From Hephaestia mangrovi (lineage in GTDB: Bacteria > Pseudomonadota > Alphaproteobacteria > Sphingomonadales > Sphingomonadaceae): 64,000 nt of DNA. Under the pieces are notes generated by a model. That model saw only the letters and a list, made by a program, of their open reading frames with translations. It was not told the origin of the DNA and made no database searches. The translations under genes were made by a program, and so were the position numbers. Below, in pieces: positions 7,258 to 16,361 of the stretch; the stretch's first letter is position 1; every line of letters begins with the position of its first letter. The stretch spans positions 62,001 through 126,000 of the forward strand of contig NZ_JAINVU010000003.1 of NCBI RefSeq assembly GCF_019880555.1, written 5' to 3'.

Positions 7258-9798
7258 ATGAAGCAGTTGCTGTTGACATCATCGTTGCTCGCTGCCGCTT
7301 TCGCACAAGCGGCGCCGGCCTGGGCGCAGGATCAAGCTGGTCGGGGCCAGGCGGCCGATCCGCAATCGCAAGCCGGCAACGCTGCCGAGGCGCAGCCCGC
7401 ACAGGGCGGTCACTACGACGACATCGTCGTCACCGGCCGTGCCGGCACCGGCCAGCGGACCAAGGCGGAGACCAGCTACTCGGTCACCAACATCGGCGAG
7501 GAGCAGCTCCGCCTCCAGGCGCCGACCAGCGTTACCGAAGCGCTCAAGTCAGTGCCCGGTTTCTGGGTCGAGGCATCAGGCGGCGAAGCCAGCGGCAACA
7601 TTCGTGCGCGCGGCGTGCCGGTCGACGGCTTCGGCTCGATCCAGCTGCTCGAGGACGGCATTCCGGTGCAGCACGATCCGGCGCTCGGCTATCTCAATGC
7701 GGACCAGGTATTCCGCCTCGACGAGACGATCGACCGTATCGAGGTGGTCCGCGGCGGCCCGTCGGCGCTGTTCTATTCGAACGCCCCGGCCGGCGCGGTC
7801 AACTTCATCCCGCGCAAGGTCGGCGACCATGCCGAGGGCCTGGTCAAGATGACACTGGGCGCAGACAGCCAGTATCGCACCGATTTCTGGGTCGGCGCGC
7901 CGATCGGCGGCGGCTGGAAGCTTGCCACTGGCGGATTCTACCGCTCGGAAGGCGGCGTCCGCGATCCTGGCTTCACCGGCAATCAGGGCGGCCAGATCCG
8001 CGCGACGCTGTCACACGATTGGGATCGTGCGCACTTCAGCCTCGACGTCAAGCGCATGGACGACAAGGTCATCTTCTACACCGGCATCCCGATGACCTAT
8101 AATTCGGACGGCGATATTGTCGCGGTGCCGGGCTTCAACGGTCATTCGGGCACTATCGCCGGGCCCGAGACCGAGCGCGTCAAGATGATCGAGGGCGACG
8201 GCAGCATCTACAATTTCGACAATAGCGAAGGCACGCACGTCAAGCGCACGCAGATCACCGGCAAGTTCGACTTCGAACCGGCCGCTGGCTGGAAGATCAG
8301 CAACACCAGCCGGTACAACGACAGCTTCACGCAGCGTAACGGCGTGTTCCCCAACGCGGTGGCGAGCGCCGACAATTTCCTCGGCCCGCTGGAGGATCCG
8401 ACGTCGTCGTCCTATATCCTCAACCAGGCACCCGGCGCGACCGCGCTACAGCTCCGCTACACGACGTCGCCCGATCAGGTGTTCGACAATGCCAACCAGA
8501 ACGGCAATGGCCTCGTCATCTATGGCGGCCTGCGCGGCCTGACGCTGCCGGTGCAAGAGTTCATGAGCGACACCCGCGTCGCTCACAGCTTCGACATGGG
8601 CTCGACTACCCACGACATCACACTGGGCTATTATTTCGCGCATATCGACGAAACATTCAGCCGCTATTCGTCGACTACCTTGCTCGACGTGCAGGATAAT
8701 TCCCGCTTGCTCGATCTCGTCGCGGTCGATGCCGATGGCAACATCGTCAAGACCTTCAGCGATCACGGCATCTACAAATATGGCTATGAGTGGGAAGACG
8801 CGCACGGCGAGCAGACGACCAACGCGCTTTATCTCACCGACGAATGGCAGATCACTCCGAAGCTGCGCATCGATGGCGGTGTGCGCTGGGAAACGATGCG
8901 CGCGCGCGGCACGGTCGGGCTGAAGCACCAGGTCGACCTCGGCACTTTCGCGACATCGAGCATCTATACCGGCACCGGCGTCTATGCCGATTATGACGAC
9001 ACCTTCAGTCATGCCACCTGGTCGGTCGGCGTCAATTACCAGTTCAGTCCGCGGTCGGGCGTGTTCGCGCGCTATACGTCGGCAAACCGGCTGCCGAGCC
9101 TCGGCAATTACGTGACCAACGCCGGCGCCACGCCCAACATCCAGACCATGGACCTGGGCGAGATCGGCTTCAAATATTCGAGCGACCTGCTCGATTTCTA
9201 CGCCACCGGTTTCTGGACCAAATACCATAATGTCGGCTTCACCAACTATAAGTTCGATCCGACCACCGGCGCCTCGACCTCGACCCCGGCCTATGCCGAC
9301 ACCCAGACCTTCGGAGCCGAGCTGGAAGGCACGATCCGGCCGGTCAAATGGTTCGACCTTTCGGGTACTGCGACGATCCAGGATCCGCGTTACCAGGGCC
9401 TGACCTACACCGACAGTTCGGGCAAACTGAACGATTACGACGGCAACCGTCTGATCCGCGTGCCGATCACCAGCCTGCGGCTGGTCCCCGGCTTCAACCT
9501 GATGGATGGCCGCCTCCGCCTCCAGGCATCTTGGGAATATGAGGGGTCGCGTTACGTCGACACCGCCAATTCGGTGAAGCTCCCGGCCTATGCGACAGTC
9601 AACGTCAGCCTGCGGGCGGCGATTACCGACCATCTGACGCTGTATGGCTATATCGACAATCTGAACAACTCGCTGGGCCTGACCGAGGGGAATCCGCGCG
9701 CCGGCGAGATCGTCAATGGCGAGGCGGGTGCCAGCGTCTTCATCGCCCGGCCGCTGATCGGCCGCAACTATCGTGCCGCGCTGATGTACCGCTTCTGA
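7258..9798 (+). CDS. TonB-dependent receptor without STN domain
   Basis: Outer-membrane receptor of 846 residues. The start ATG at 7258 follows AGAAGGGGG and gives a clear signal peptide (MKQLLLTSSLLAAAFAQAAPAWAQ); an upstream frame to 7192 is not needed. It has a TonB-box-like DIVVTGR, a plug (VTEALKSVPGFWVEASGGEASGNIRARGVP; IEVVRGGPSALFYSNAPAGAVNF) and a barrel ending FIARPLIGRNYRAALMYRF. The plug aligns almost residue for residue with the STN-bearing receptor at 2616-5417, so the two are paralogues, but this one starts directly at the plug. It is the first gene of a four-gene operon; its TGA overlaps the ATG of the next gene. It probably imports the product made by the downstream phosphoesterase, PI-PLC and mannosidase. 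Confidence 0.92.
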   Translation: MKQLLLTSSLLAAAFAQAAPAWAQDQAGRGQAADPQSQAGNAAEAQPAQGGHYDDIVVTGRAGTGQRTKAETSYSVTNIGEEQLRLQAPTSVTEALKSVPGFWVEASGGEASGNIRARGVPVDGFGSIQLLEDGIPVQHDPALGYLNADQVFRLDETIDRIEVVRGGPSALFYSNAPAGAVNFIPRKVGDHAEGLVKMTLGADSQYRTDFWVGAPIGGGWKLATGGFYRSEGGVRDPGFTGNQGGQIRATLSHDWDRAHFSLDVKRMDDKVIFYTGIPMTYNSDGDIVAVPGFNGHSGTIAGPETERVKMIEGDGSIYNFDNSEGTHVKRTQITGKFDFEPAAGWKISNTSRYNDSFTQRNGVFPNAVASADNFLGPLEDPTSSSYILNQAPGATALQLRYTTSPDQVFDNANQNGNGLVIYGGLRGLTLPVQEFMSDTRVAHSFDMGSTTHDITLGYYFAHIDETFSRYSSTTLLDVQDNSRLLDLVAVDADGNIVKTFSDHGIYKYGYEWEDAHGEQTTNALYLTDEWQITPKLRIDGGVRWETMRARGTVGLKHQVDLGTFATSSIYTGTGVYADYDDTFSHATWSVGVNYQFSPRSGVFARYTSANRLPSLGNYVTNAGATPNIQTMDLGEIGFKYSSDLLDFYATGFWTKYHNVGFTNYKFDPTTGASTSTPAYADTQTFGAELEGTIRPVKWFDLSGTATIQDPRYQGLTYTDSSGKLNDYDGNRLIRVPITSLRLVPGFNLMDGRLRLQASWEYEGSRYVDTANSVKLPAYATVNVSLRAAITDHLTLYGYIDNLNNSLGLTEGNPRAGEIVNGEAGASVFIARPLIGRNYRAALMYRF

Positions 9799-11333
9799 TG
9801 TGGAGGCGTGCCCTCGCACGGATTGCCCTGCCGCTGCTCCTGGTGACGGGAGTGGCGGCAACGGCTGCCGCACAGGACAAAGCGGGCACCGTCACGGCGC
9901 CAACGCCCTTCAAGACGTTGCGCGGTACGATAACGCGCGCTGACTTTGAACAGTATCGGGAGATTCCGTTCGATCTTCCCCCAGGCGTGACGCGCCTCAC
10001 GGTGCGTTTCAGTTATGGCGGCAAGGACCAGCACACCGCGATCGATATCGGGTTGGCCGATCCGCAACGCCTGCGCGGATGGAGCGGCGGCGCGCGCGAT
10101 CACATGACAGTGAGCGAAACCGATGCCACCCCCGGCTATCTGCCGGGCCCGCTGCCGGCGGGGCGCTGGCATCTGATCCTGGGCGTGCCGAACGTCCGGG
10201 CTGGCGTATCGGCGCCATATGAAGCGCAAATTTTCGTCGAGCGCGCGCCCGGCATCACCGAATTCGCCGATGCGCCGCTCGATACCCATCCCGGCTGGTA
10301 TCGGGGTGATCTGCACATGCACAGCGGCAACAGCGACGGCAAATGCAAGTCGCAAACTGGCCGAAAAATCGGCTGTCCTGTCTATCGCACCGTCGAGGCA
10401 GCCGCCACGCGCGGCCTCGATTTCATCGCGCTGACCGATCACAATGCCACGTCGCAATATGATGCGGAGCGCGCCCTGCAACCGGCCTTTGACAAGTTGC
10501 TGCTGGTGCCCGGCCGCGAAATCACCACCTTTTTCGGCCACGCCAACGTATTCGGCATCACCAGCTTCCTCGACTGGCGCATGACCAAGCCGGGCTATGC
10601 GCAGGCCGCAAAGTGGATGACGGCGGCCGAGCGCGAGGGGGGCCTCGTATCGATCAATCATCCCGGCGTGCCGTCGGGCGAGCAATGTATGGGCTGCGGC
10701 TGGCGAGTCGACGATCTGCCGGCCGGGGCGGTATCCGCCGTCGAGGTGGTCAATGGCGGCACGCTTGCCGCCACCGGCCGCGCCGATCATCCTGCCCAGG
10801 GCTTCAATCTGTGGAACCGGCTGCTCAACGACGGCCAACACGTCACCGGGATCGGCGGCAGCGACAATCACGATGCCGACATTCCAGCCGACCAGCCCGG
10901 TGCGATCGGCACGCCGACCACGGTTGTCTACATGCCGAACCTGTCGGTGCATGGGTTGCTCGACGGGCTCCGCGCGGGTCGTGTGTTCATCGATGTCGAT
11001 GGCACGCGTGACCGCGTTCTCGATCTCGCCGCGATCGCCGACGGTCAGCACGCCGATATGGGGCAGACACTGCACCTCCCGCCGGGCAGGACAGTGCGAT
11101 TCGCGTTGATGCTGAAGGGCGTGCCGAGCGGCCTCGTCCAGCTGGTGATCGATGGCAAGGCCGAGCCTGCCTATCGTGCTGCTTTCGTCGGCGGACAGCC
11201 CGTGGCGCTGCCGGATTGGCATAGCGACGGCAACCGACACTGGATCCGGGCGGAAGTTCGCGACGGAAAGGGCCGCCTCGTGCTGATCGGCAACCCGATC
11301 TATATCGCCCCGGCACGCGCCTCTCACCGATGA
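9798..11333 (+). CDS. PHP-domain metallophosphoesterase, CehA/McbA family
   Basis: Secreted or periplasmic metal-dependent hydrolase of 511 residues. A signal peptide (MWRRALARIALPLLLVTGVAATAAAQ) is followed by an N-terminal beta-sandwich-like region and then a PHP domain: GDLHMHSGNSDG (about residue 170), DFIALTDHNA, a SINHPG motif and GGSDNHD, together giving the usual His/Asp metal ligands. A CMGCGW insert is unusual. The CehA/McbA family name comes from carbaryl hydrolase, but its PHP fold is best known for phosphoester hydrolysis. Translation is coupled to the receptor (TGATG overlap), and PI-PLC follows after 13 bases. In this context I infer removal of a phosphate or phosphodiester from an inositol-phosphate glycan; the reaction is not proven. 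Confidence 0.85.
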   Translation: MWRRALARIALPLLLVTGVAATAAAQDKAGTVTAPTPFKTLRGTITRADFEQYREIPFDLPPGVTRLTVRFSYGGKDQHTAIDIGLADPQRLRGWSGGARDHMTVSETDATPGYLPGPLPAGRWHLILGVPNVRAGVSAPYEAQIFVERAPGITEFADAPLDTHPGWYRGDLHMHSGNSDGKCKSQTGRKIGCPVYRTVEAAATRGLDFIALTDHNATSQYDAERALQPAFDKLLLVPGREITTFFGHANVFGITSFLDWRMTKPGYAQAAKWMTAAEREGGLVSINHPGVPSGEQCMGCGWRVDDLPAGAVSAVEVVNGGTLAATGRADHPAQGFNLWNRLLNDGQHVTGIGGSDNHDADIPADQPGAIGTPTTVVYMPNLSVHGLLDGLRAGRVFIDVDGTRDRVLDLAAIADGQHADMGQTLHLPPGRTVRFALMLKGVPSGLVQLVIDGKAEPAYRAAFVGGQPVALPDWHSDGNRHWIRAEVRDGKGRLVLIGNPIYIAPARASHR

Positions 11334-11346
11334 ACGGAGAGCCTTC

Positions 11347-12615
11347 ATGACGCATCATCGGATCGCCGGACGCCGCACAGCAATGCTCGTCACGATGGCG
11401 GCCGCCCTGGCCGTCACGCCCGCGGCAGCCGCCCCGCGATGCAGGCTCGACGCGCCTACGGCAACAGCCGCCGGGCCAGGCTGCGCCAGGCAATGGATGG
11501 ACCGGCATCTTCGGGTCAACGACCTGCTGACAATAGGCACCCACAACAGCTACAAGCACGCGATCCCCGCGCCGGATTACCGTATCATCGCCGATCATGA
11601 CGCACTGCTGGCGAAACGGCTGGATTATGCGCACAAGTCGCTGACCGCCCAGCTGAACGCTGGCGCGCGCCAGATCGAAATCGATGTCGTCTATGATCCG
11701 AACGGCGGCCGCTATGCCGACCCGCTGATCGCGCGGATGACGCAGACCAGGCTCGATCCCGCCTGGGTTGCCATGATGCGCCGGCCGGGATTCAAGGTGC
11801 TGCACATTCCCGACGTGGATTTCCGGTCGAGCTGTGTGACTTTCAAGCGGTGCCTCGGCATCGTCAAGGCGTGGTCGCAAGCCCATCCCCATCACGCCCC
11901 GATCACCATCCTGATCAACGCCAAGCAGGGCGGGGCCGCGCCCGGCGGCGTGCCGCTACTGCCGTTTGACGCCACAGCATTCGACGCGCTCGATCGCGAA
12001 GTCCGCGACGTGCTGCCGCCCGCGATGCTGATCACGCCCGACGACGTTCAGGGCCGTTATGCGACGCTGCGCGATGCCGTGCTGCATGACAATTGGCCGC
12101 AGCTGGGCGCAGCGCGGGGGCGGATCATGTTCGCGCTCGACGAAAGCCCGGCGGTGGTCGCCGTCTATCGCGGCGCCCGCCACTCGCTGGAGGGGCGCGT
12201 GATGTTCGTCAATGCACCCGACGAATCGTCGCCGGCGGCCGCCTATCTGACGCTCACCGATCCGGTGAAGGATGCCGACCGGATCGCGCGCGACGCCCGC
12301 GCGGGATTCCTGGTCCGCACGCGTGCCGATGCCGATACGTTCGAGGCGCGCCGCGATGATGTCGGCCATCGCGACCTTGCCCTGCACTCGGGCGCGCAGA
12401 TGGTGTCGACCGATTATCTCTGGCCCGATCCGCGCTTTGCAGGCGGTTATACGGTGCGCCTGCCGAACCATGCCGCCTCGATCTGCAATCCGATGCGCAC
12501 GCAGGGCGAATGCGGCGGGCTGCCTGTCGAGACGGTTGATGCCGCGGACTGGCACGCCGCCGAAGTCGCGCCGCTCGTCTCGCCGGCGCCACGAGATGCG
12601 GGTACGGCGAAATGA
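11347..12615 (+). CDS. Ca2+-dependent phosphatidylinositol-specific phospholipase C (PI-PLC C1-like)
   Basis: Predicted secreted phosphodiesterase of 422 residues with a signal peptide ending near AAAAPRC. It contains the family's first catalytic histidine in IGTHNSYKH (H66) and a second in LHIPDVDF (H153), with acidic residues in RQIEIDVVYD suited to calcium binding, as in the actinobacterial Ca2+-dependent PI-PLC group (Pfam PI-PLC-C1). Such enzymes cut phosphatidylinositol or GPI to diacylglycerol and an inositol phosphate. Its neighbours are a phosphoesterase upstream and an alpha-mannosidase overlapping its stop codon by 4 bases (ATGA). Family assignment is good; substrate is inferred. 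Confidence 0.87.
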   Translation: MTHHRIAGRRTAMLVTMAAALAVTPAAAAPRCRLDAPTATAAGPGCARQWMDRHLRVNDLLTIGTHNSYKHAIPAPDYRIIADHDALLAKRLDYAHKSLTAQLNAGARQIEIDVVYDPNGGRYADPLIARMTQTRLDPAWVAMMRRPGFKVLHIPDVDFRSSCVTFKRCLGIVKAWSQAHPHHAPITILINAKQGGAAPGGVPLLPFDATAFDALDREVRDVLPPAMLITPDDVQGRYATLRDAVLHDNWPQLGAARGRIMFALDESPAVVAVYRGARHSLEGRVMFVNAPDESSPAAAYLTLTDPVKDADRIARDARAGFLVRTRADADTFEARRDDVGHRDLALHSGAQMVSTDYLWPDPRFAGGYTVRLPNHAASICNPMRTQGECGGLPVETVDAADWHAAEVAPLVSPAPRDAGTAK

Positions 12616-14846
12616 GGATCGCCCGCGGTTTCGCCCTCCTGCCGGTGCTCGCTCTGCTCGGCGCGGCACCGGCGCCCGGCGATGCTGTCGCGGAGGTCGA
12701 TCCGTTCATCGGCGTCGACTGGGGCGGTGGCGCCTTCGTCGGCGCGGCGGTGCCGTTCGGCATGGTCAAGCTCGGGCCGGACATGGAGAGTTTCGACGGC
12801 GTACCGACCAAATTCGGCTATCGGAGCGCGGGACGCATCCTGGGATTCAGCCACACCCACTTGAGCGGAGCGGCGGGAAAATACGGCAATATCCGGGTGA
12901 TGCCGGCAAGTGGCCCGCTCGACATGACCGACCTCGCATCCCCTCGCAGCGCGGAGAGCGATGCGCCGGGTTATTACACCTCGAAGTTGACACGCCCGGA
13001 CGTTCGTGCGGAACTTACTGCGGATGCACGCGCCGGCGTGCATCGCTACACGTTCCTGTCGGCACGGCCGGCGCATCTGACGGTGCGCATCGACCAGATG
13101 CTGAGCAAAAGCCCGGGGCCCGAAGATCAGCGTTTCCTAGGCGGCAGCGTTCACCTCGCTTCGCGGCACGAGATCGACGGCATGGGCCGCTATGCCGGCG
13201 GCTGGAACATGGGCGGCGAGTATCGGGTCTATTTCGCGCTCGTCACCGATCGCGACGCAAGCGGCGTTAGAAGCTGGACGGGCGGCGCGCCCTCCGCCGG
13301 GAAGGACGTGACCGTATCGGGCGATCACCCGCTCGGCGCCGTCCTCGATTTCGGCGCGCATGCCGGACAAACCGTCACCGCGCGTGTCGGCCTGTCGTTC
13401 GTCAGCATCCATCAGGCGCGCCACAACGCGCTCGCCGCGGCCGGATTCGACGCCACGCGTGCGGCGGCGACGGCGCGCTGGCGCCGCGCGCTGGCGCCGA
13501 TCACCGTCGACGGCGGCACCCCGGCACAGCGGCGCGAATTATACACCGCCTTGTATCACGTCATGCTCCTGCCCACCGATCGCACCGGCGAGAATCCCAA
13601 CTGGCAGTCGGGCGAGCCTTATTATGACGATTACTACACGTTGTGGGATACGTTCCGCAGCCAGTGGCCGCTGCTGACGCTGATCGCCCCCGATCGCAGC
13701 CGGGACATGGTGCGATCGCTGATCGATATCTATCGCCACGACGGCTGGCTGCCCGACGGCCGCAGCGGCAATATCAACGGCCGCACCCAGGGCGGCAGCA
13801 ACGCGGACGTCGTCATCGCCGACGCTTTCGTGAAGGGCCTGCGCGGCATCGACTATCGGACCGCGCTGCAGGCGGTGCTGAAAGACGCCACCGTCTCGCC
13901 GGAGAATCCTCAGAAGGAAGGGCGCGGCGGGCTGCCGGACTATCTTGGCAAGGGCTATATCAGCACCAGATACGAACGCGCCGGATCGCGCACGGTCGAA
14001 TATGCCTATGACGATTACGCCATCGCCGAGCTTGCCTGCGGGCTCGGCCGGGACGACCTCGCCAGGGCGTTCGCCAAGCGCGCCGGCAACTGGGCCAATC
14101 TGTGGGATCGCTCGCTGAGCGTGGAGGGCGTGAGCGGGTTCCTGCGGCCGCGCAATCCCGATGGGAGCTGGGCCGCCCCTTATCTGGTCGAGCGGGGCAC
14201 CTGGCCCGATTTCATGTACGAAGCGGATATCTGGACCTATTCGCTCTACGCCCCGCAGGACGTCGCGCGACTGATTGGGCTGTCCGGCGGAAAGGCCGGC
14301 TTCATCAAGCGCCTCGATACGCTGTTCGACCATGGCCATTTCGACATGGGCAACGAACCCGGCTTCCTGATTCCGATGCTCTATCATTGGGCTGGCCGTC
14401 CCGATCTCTCGGTCGATCGCATCATCGCCTATCGCGAGCGAGACTTCACCGATCGCCGTGCGGGCATTCCCGGCAATGACGATGCCGGCGCGATGTCGAG
14501 CTGGCTGATCTTCCAGATGCTCGGCTTCTACCCCGTCGCGGGACAGGATGTGTATCTGATCGGCTCGCCTGTCTTCCCGCGCAGTACGATCGATCTGGGC
14601 GAAGGCAAGCGCCTCACGATCCTCGCCGAGGGATTGGGAAGCGACACGACGGCTCGGTACGTCCAGTCCGCCGAGCTCAACGGCAAGCCGCTCGACCGCG
14701 CATGGTTTCGCCAGTCGGAAATCGCCGACGGCGGCACGCTGCGGCTGCACATGGGGTCGGCGCCGAGCACGTGGGGAACGGCAACCCCGCCCCCGTCGCT
14801 GTCAGACGGCGCGCAATTCGACCACTGCCCGTCAGCCGATGGCTGA
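12612..14846 (+). CDS. GH92 family exo-alpha-mannosidase
   Basis: Secreted glycoside hydrolase of 744 residues with signal peptide MRIARGFALLPVLALLGAAPAPG. GH92 hallmarks are present: VDPFIGVDWGG at the mature N terminus, PFGMVKLGPDM, GFSHTHLSG, the GNEP motif carrying the proposed catalytic acid (E582) and GNDDAGAMSSW with the proposed base pair D623/D624, followed by LGFYPVAGQDVYLIGSP. The more usual GNDDCGQMSAW is altered at two positions. GH92 enzymes are Ca2+-dependent inverting alpha-mannosidases acting on alpha-1,2/1,3/1,6 mannose or mannose-1-phosphate linkages. Last gene of the operon, coupled to PI-PLC by an ATGA overlap. Mannose removal from a phosphoinositide glycan would fit. Confidence 0.93.
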   Translation: MRIARGFALLPVLALLGAAPAPGDAVAEVDPFIGVDWGGGAFVGAAVPFGMVKLGPDMESFDGVPTKFGYRSAGRILGFSHTHLSGAAGKYGNIRVMPASGPLDMTDLASPRSAESDAPGYYTSKLTRPDVRAELTADARAGVHRYTFLSARPAHLTVRIDQMLSKSPGPEDQRFLGGSVHLASRHEIDGMGRYAGGWNMGGEYRVYFALVTDRDASGVRSWTGGAPSAGKDVTVSGDHPLGAVLDFGAHAGQTVTARVGLSFVSIHQARHNALAAAGFDATRAAATARWRRALAPITVDGGTPAQRRELYTALYHVMLLPTDRTGENPNWQSGEPYYDDYYTLWDTFRSQWPLLTLIAPDRSRDMVRSLIDIYRHDGWLPDGRSGNINGRTQGGSNADVVIADAFVKGLRGIDYRTALQAVLKDATVSPENPQKEGRGGLPDYLGKGYISTRYERAGSRTVEYAYDDYAIAELACGLGRDDLARAFAKRAGNWANLWDRSLSVEGVSGFLRPRNPDGSWAAPYLVERGTWPDFMYEADIWTYSLYAPQDVARLIGLSGGKAGFIKRLDTLFDHGHFDMGNEPGFLIPMLYHWAGRPDLSVDRIIAYRERDFTDRRAGIPGNDDAGAMSSWLIFQMLGFYPVAGQDVYLIGSPVFPRSTIDLGEGKRLTILAEGLGSDTTARYVQSAELNGKPLDRAWFRQSEIADGGTLRLHMGSAPSTWGTATPPPSLSDGAQFDHCPSADG

Positions 14847-14969
14847 CTACGCGAGCGCGCCGGACCAGCGCCACCGAGAGTTTCAAGACACGGCTGGATA
14901 GGGGCAGCGGCCCGTCGTATTCCGCCCGGCGGCGCTTCGCATCGGGCGAGGCGGATGATTGGGCTTTGC

Positions 14970-16337
14970 ATGACTGTATCCGAACCCACCGTGCCGGTGA
15001 GCATTGCCGAACTGTTCACGATCGGCATCGGCCCATCGAGCTCGCACACCGTCGGGCCGATGCGCGCGGCACGGCGCTTCGCCGCGCTGGCGGCGGCTGA
15101 CCAACTGCCGGTGCGGGTTCGCTGCACGCTGCACGGCTCGCTGGCGCTGACCGGGCGCGGCCACGCCACCGACACCGCGGTGCTGCTGGGGCTGGCCGGT
15201 TGGGAACCGGAGACGATCGACCCCGATGCCGTGCCGGCAATCGTCGCCGGCATAAGGGAAAGCGGGCGGCTGCCGCTCGATGGCGCGACCGAGATCGCTT
15301 TCGACGAGGCGCGCGATCTTGTCCTCGATCCGTCCTTCCTGGCCGACCATCCCAACGGCATGGTGTTCGAGGCGGTATTCGCCGATGGCGACCGGCTGAC
15401 GCGCCGTTATGCCTCGATCGGCGGCGGCGCGATCGTCGAGGCGGGGGCGCCGGCGCGGCAGACCAACGTATCGCTGCGCCACGATTTCGCTTCGGCCGCC
15501 GAATTGCTGGCGCTCGGCAAGGACCGCAGCCTGACCATCGCCGAGATTGTGCGCGCCAACGAGGAAGCGTGGCGCCCTGCCGCCGAGACCGACGCCTTGC
15601 TCGATCGCGTTCACCAGGCGATGAGCGCTTGCATCGATCGCGGACTGACGCAGGACGGCGTGCTGCCGGGCGGGCTCGGCGTGCGGCGGCGCGCCAGAGC
15701 GTTGCACGATCGGCTGAACGCACGCGGCGGGCCGATCGAGCCAGCGGACGTATTCGAATGGGTCAGCCTGTGGGCACTCGCGGTCAATGAAGAGAACGCC
15801 GCCGGCGGCCGTGTCGTCACCGCGCCGACCAACGGCGCCGCGGGTGTGATCCCGGCGGTGCTGCGCTATTACACCACATTCGTGCCGGGCGCCGACGCGG
15901 CGGGCGTGCGGCGCTTCCTCTACACCGCCGCCGCGATCGGCTTGCTATACAAGAAGCGCGCATCGATCTCCGCAGCCGAGATGGGCTGCCAGGGCGAGGT
16001 AGGCGTCGCCTGCTCGATGGCAGCCGCTGGCCTTGCGGCAGTGCTCGGCGCCAGCAACATGCAGGTCGAGAATGCCGCCGAGATCGGCATGGAGCATAAT
16101 CTCGGCCTTACCTGCGATCCGGTCGGCGGGCTGGTGCAGATTCCCTGTATCGAGCGCAACACCATGGGCGCGGTGAAGGCGATCAATGCCGCTTATCTCG
16201 CCCTGCGCGGCGACGGCGCGCATATCGTCAGCCTGGACGCCGTGATCGAGACGATGCGCCAGACCGGTGTCGACATGCAATCGCGCTACAAGGAAACCAG
16301 CCAGGGCGGCCTCGCCGTCAACGTCGTCGAATGCTGA
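14970..16337 (+). CDS. sdaA: L-serine ammonia-lyase (iron-sulfur L-serine dehydratase)
   Basis: Converts L-serine to pyruvate and ammonia using a [4Fe-4S] cluster; cytoplasmic, single-chain bacterial type. The 455-residue protein shows [18 protein letters not shown] near the N terminus (beta domain), then in the alpha domain [38 protein letters not shown] and [16 protein letters not shown], which hold the cluster cysteines. I place the start at the ATG at 14970 (MTVSEPTVP); an ATG five codons upstream at 14955 is also possible. It stands alone, 123 bases after the mannosidase. Confidence 0.95.
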   Translation: MTVSEPTVPVSIAELFTIGIGPSSSHTVGPMRAARRFAALAAADQLPVRVRCTLHGSLALTGRGHATDTAVLLGLAGWEPETIDPDAVPAIVAGIRESGRLPLDGATEIAFDEARDLVLDPSFLADHPNGMVFEAVFADGDRLTRRYASIGGGAIVEAGAPARQTNVSLRHDFASAAELLALGKDRSLTIAEIVRANEEAWRPAAETDALLDRVHQAMSACIDRGLTQDGVLPGGLGVRRRARALHDRLNARGGPIEPADVFEWVSLWALAVNEENAAGGRVVTAPTNGAAGVIPAVLRYYTTFVPGADAAGVRRFLYTAAAIGLLYKKRASISAAEMGCQGEVGVACSMAAAGLAAVLGASNMQVENAAEIGMEHNLGLTCDPVGGLVQIPCIERNTMGAVKAINAAYLALRGDGAHIVSLDAVIETMRQTGVDMQSRYKETSQGGLAVNVVEC

Positions 16338-16361
16338 CGGCACCAACGCGACGCTTCCCGG

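Noticed and set aside
8446..9873. 475-residue minus-strand frame
   Set aside because: Antisense to the second receptor, without any domain or start signal.
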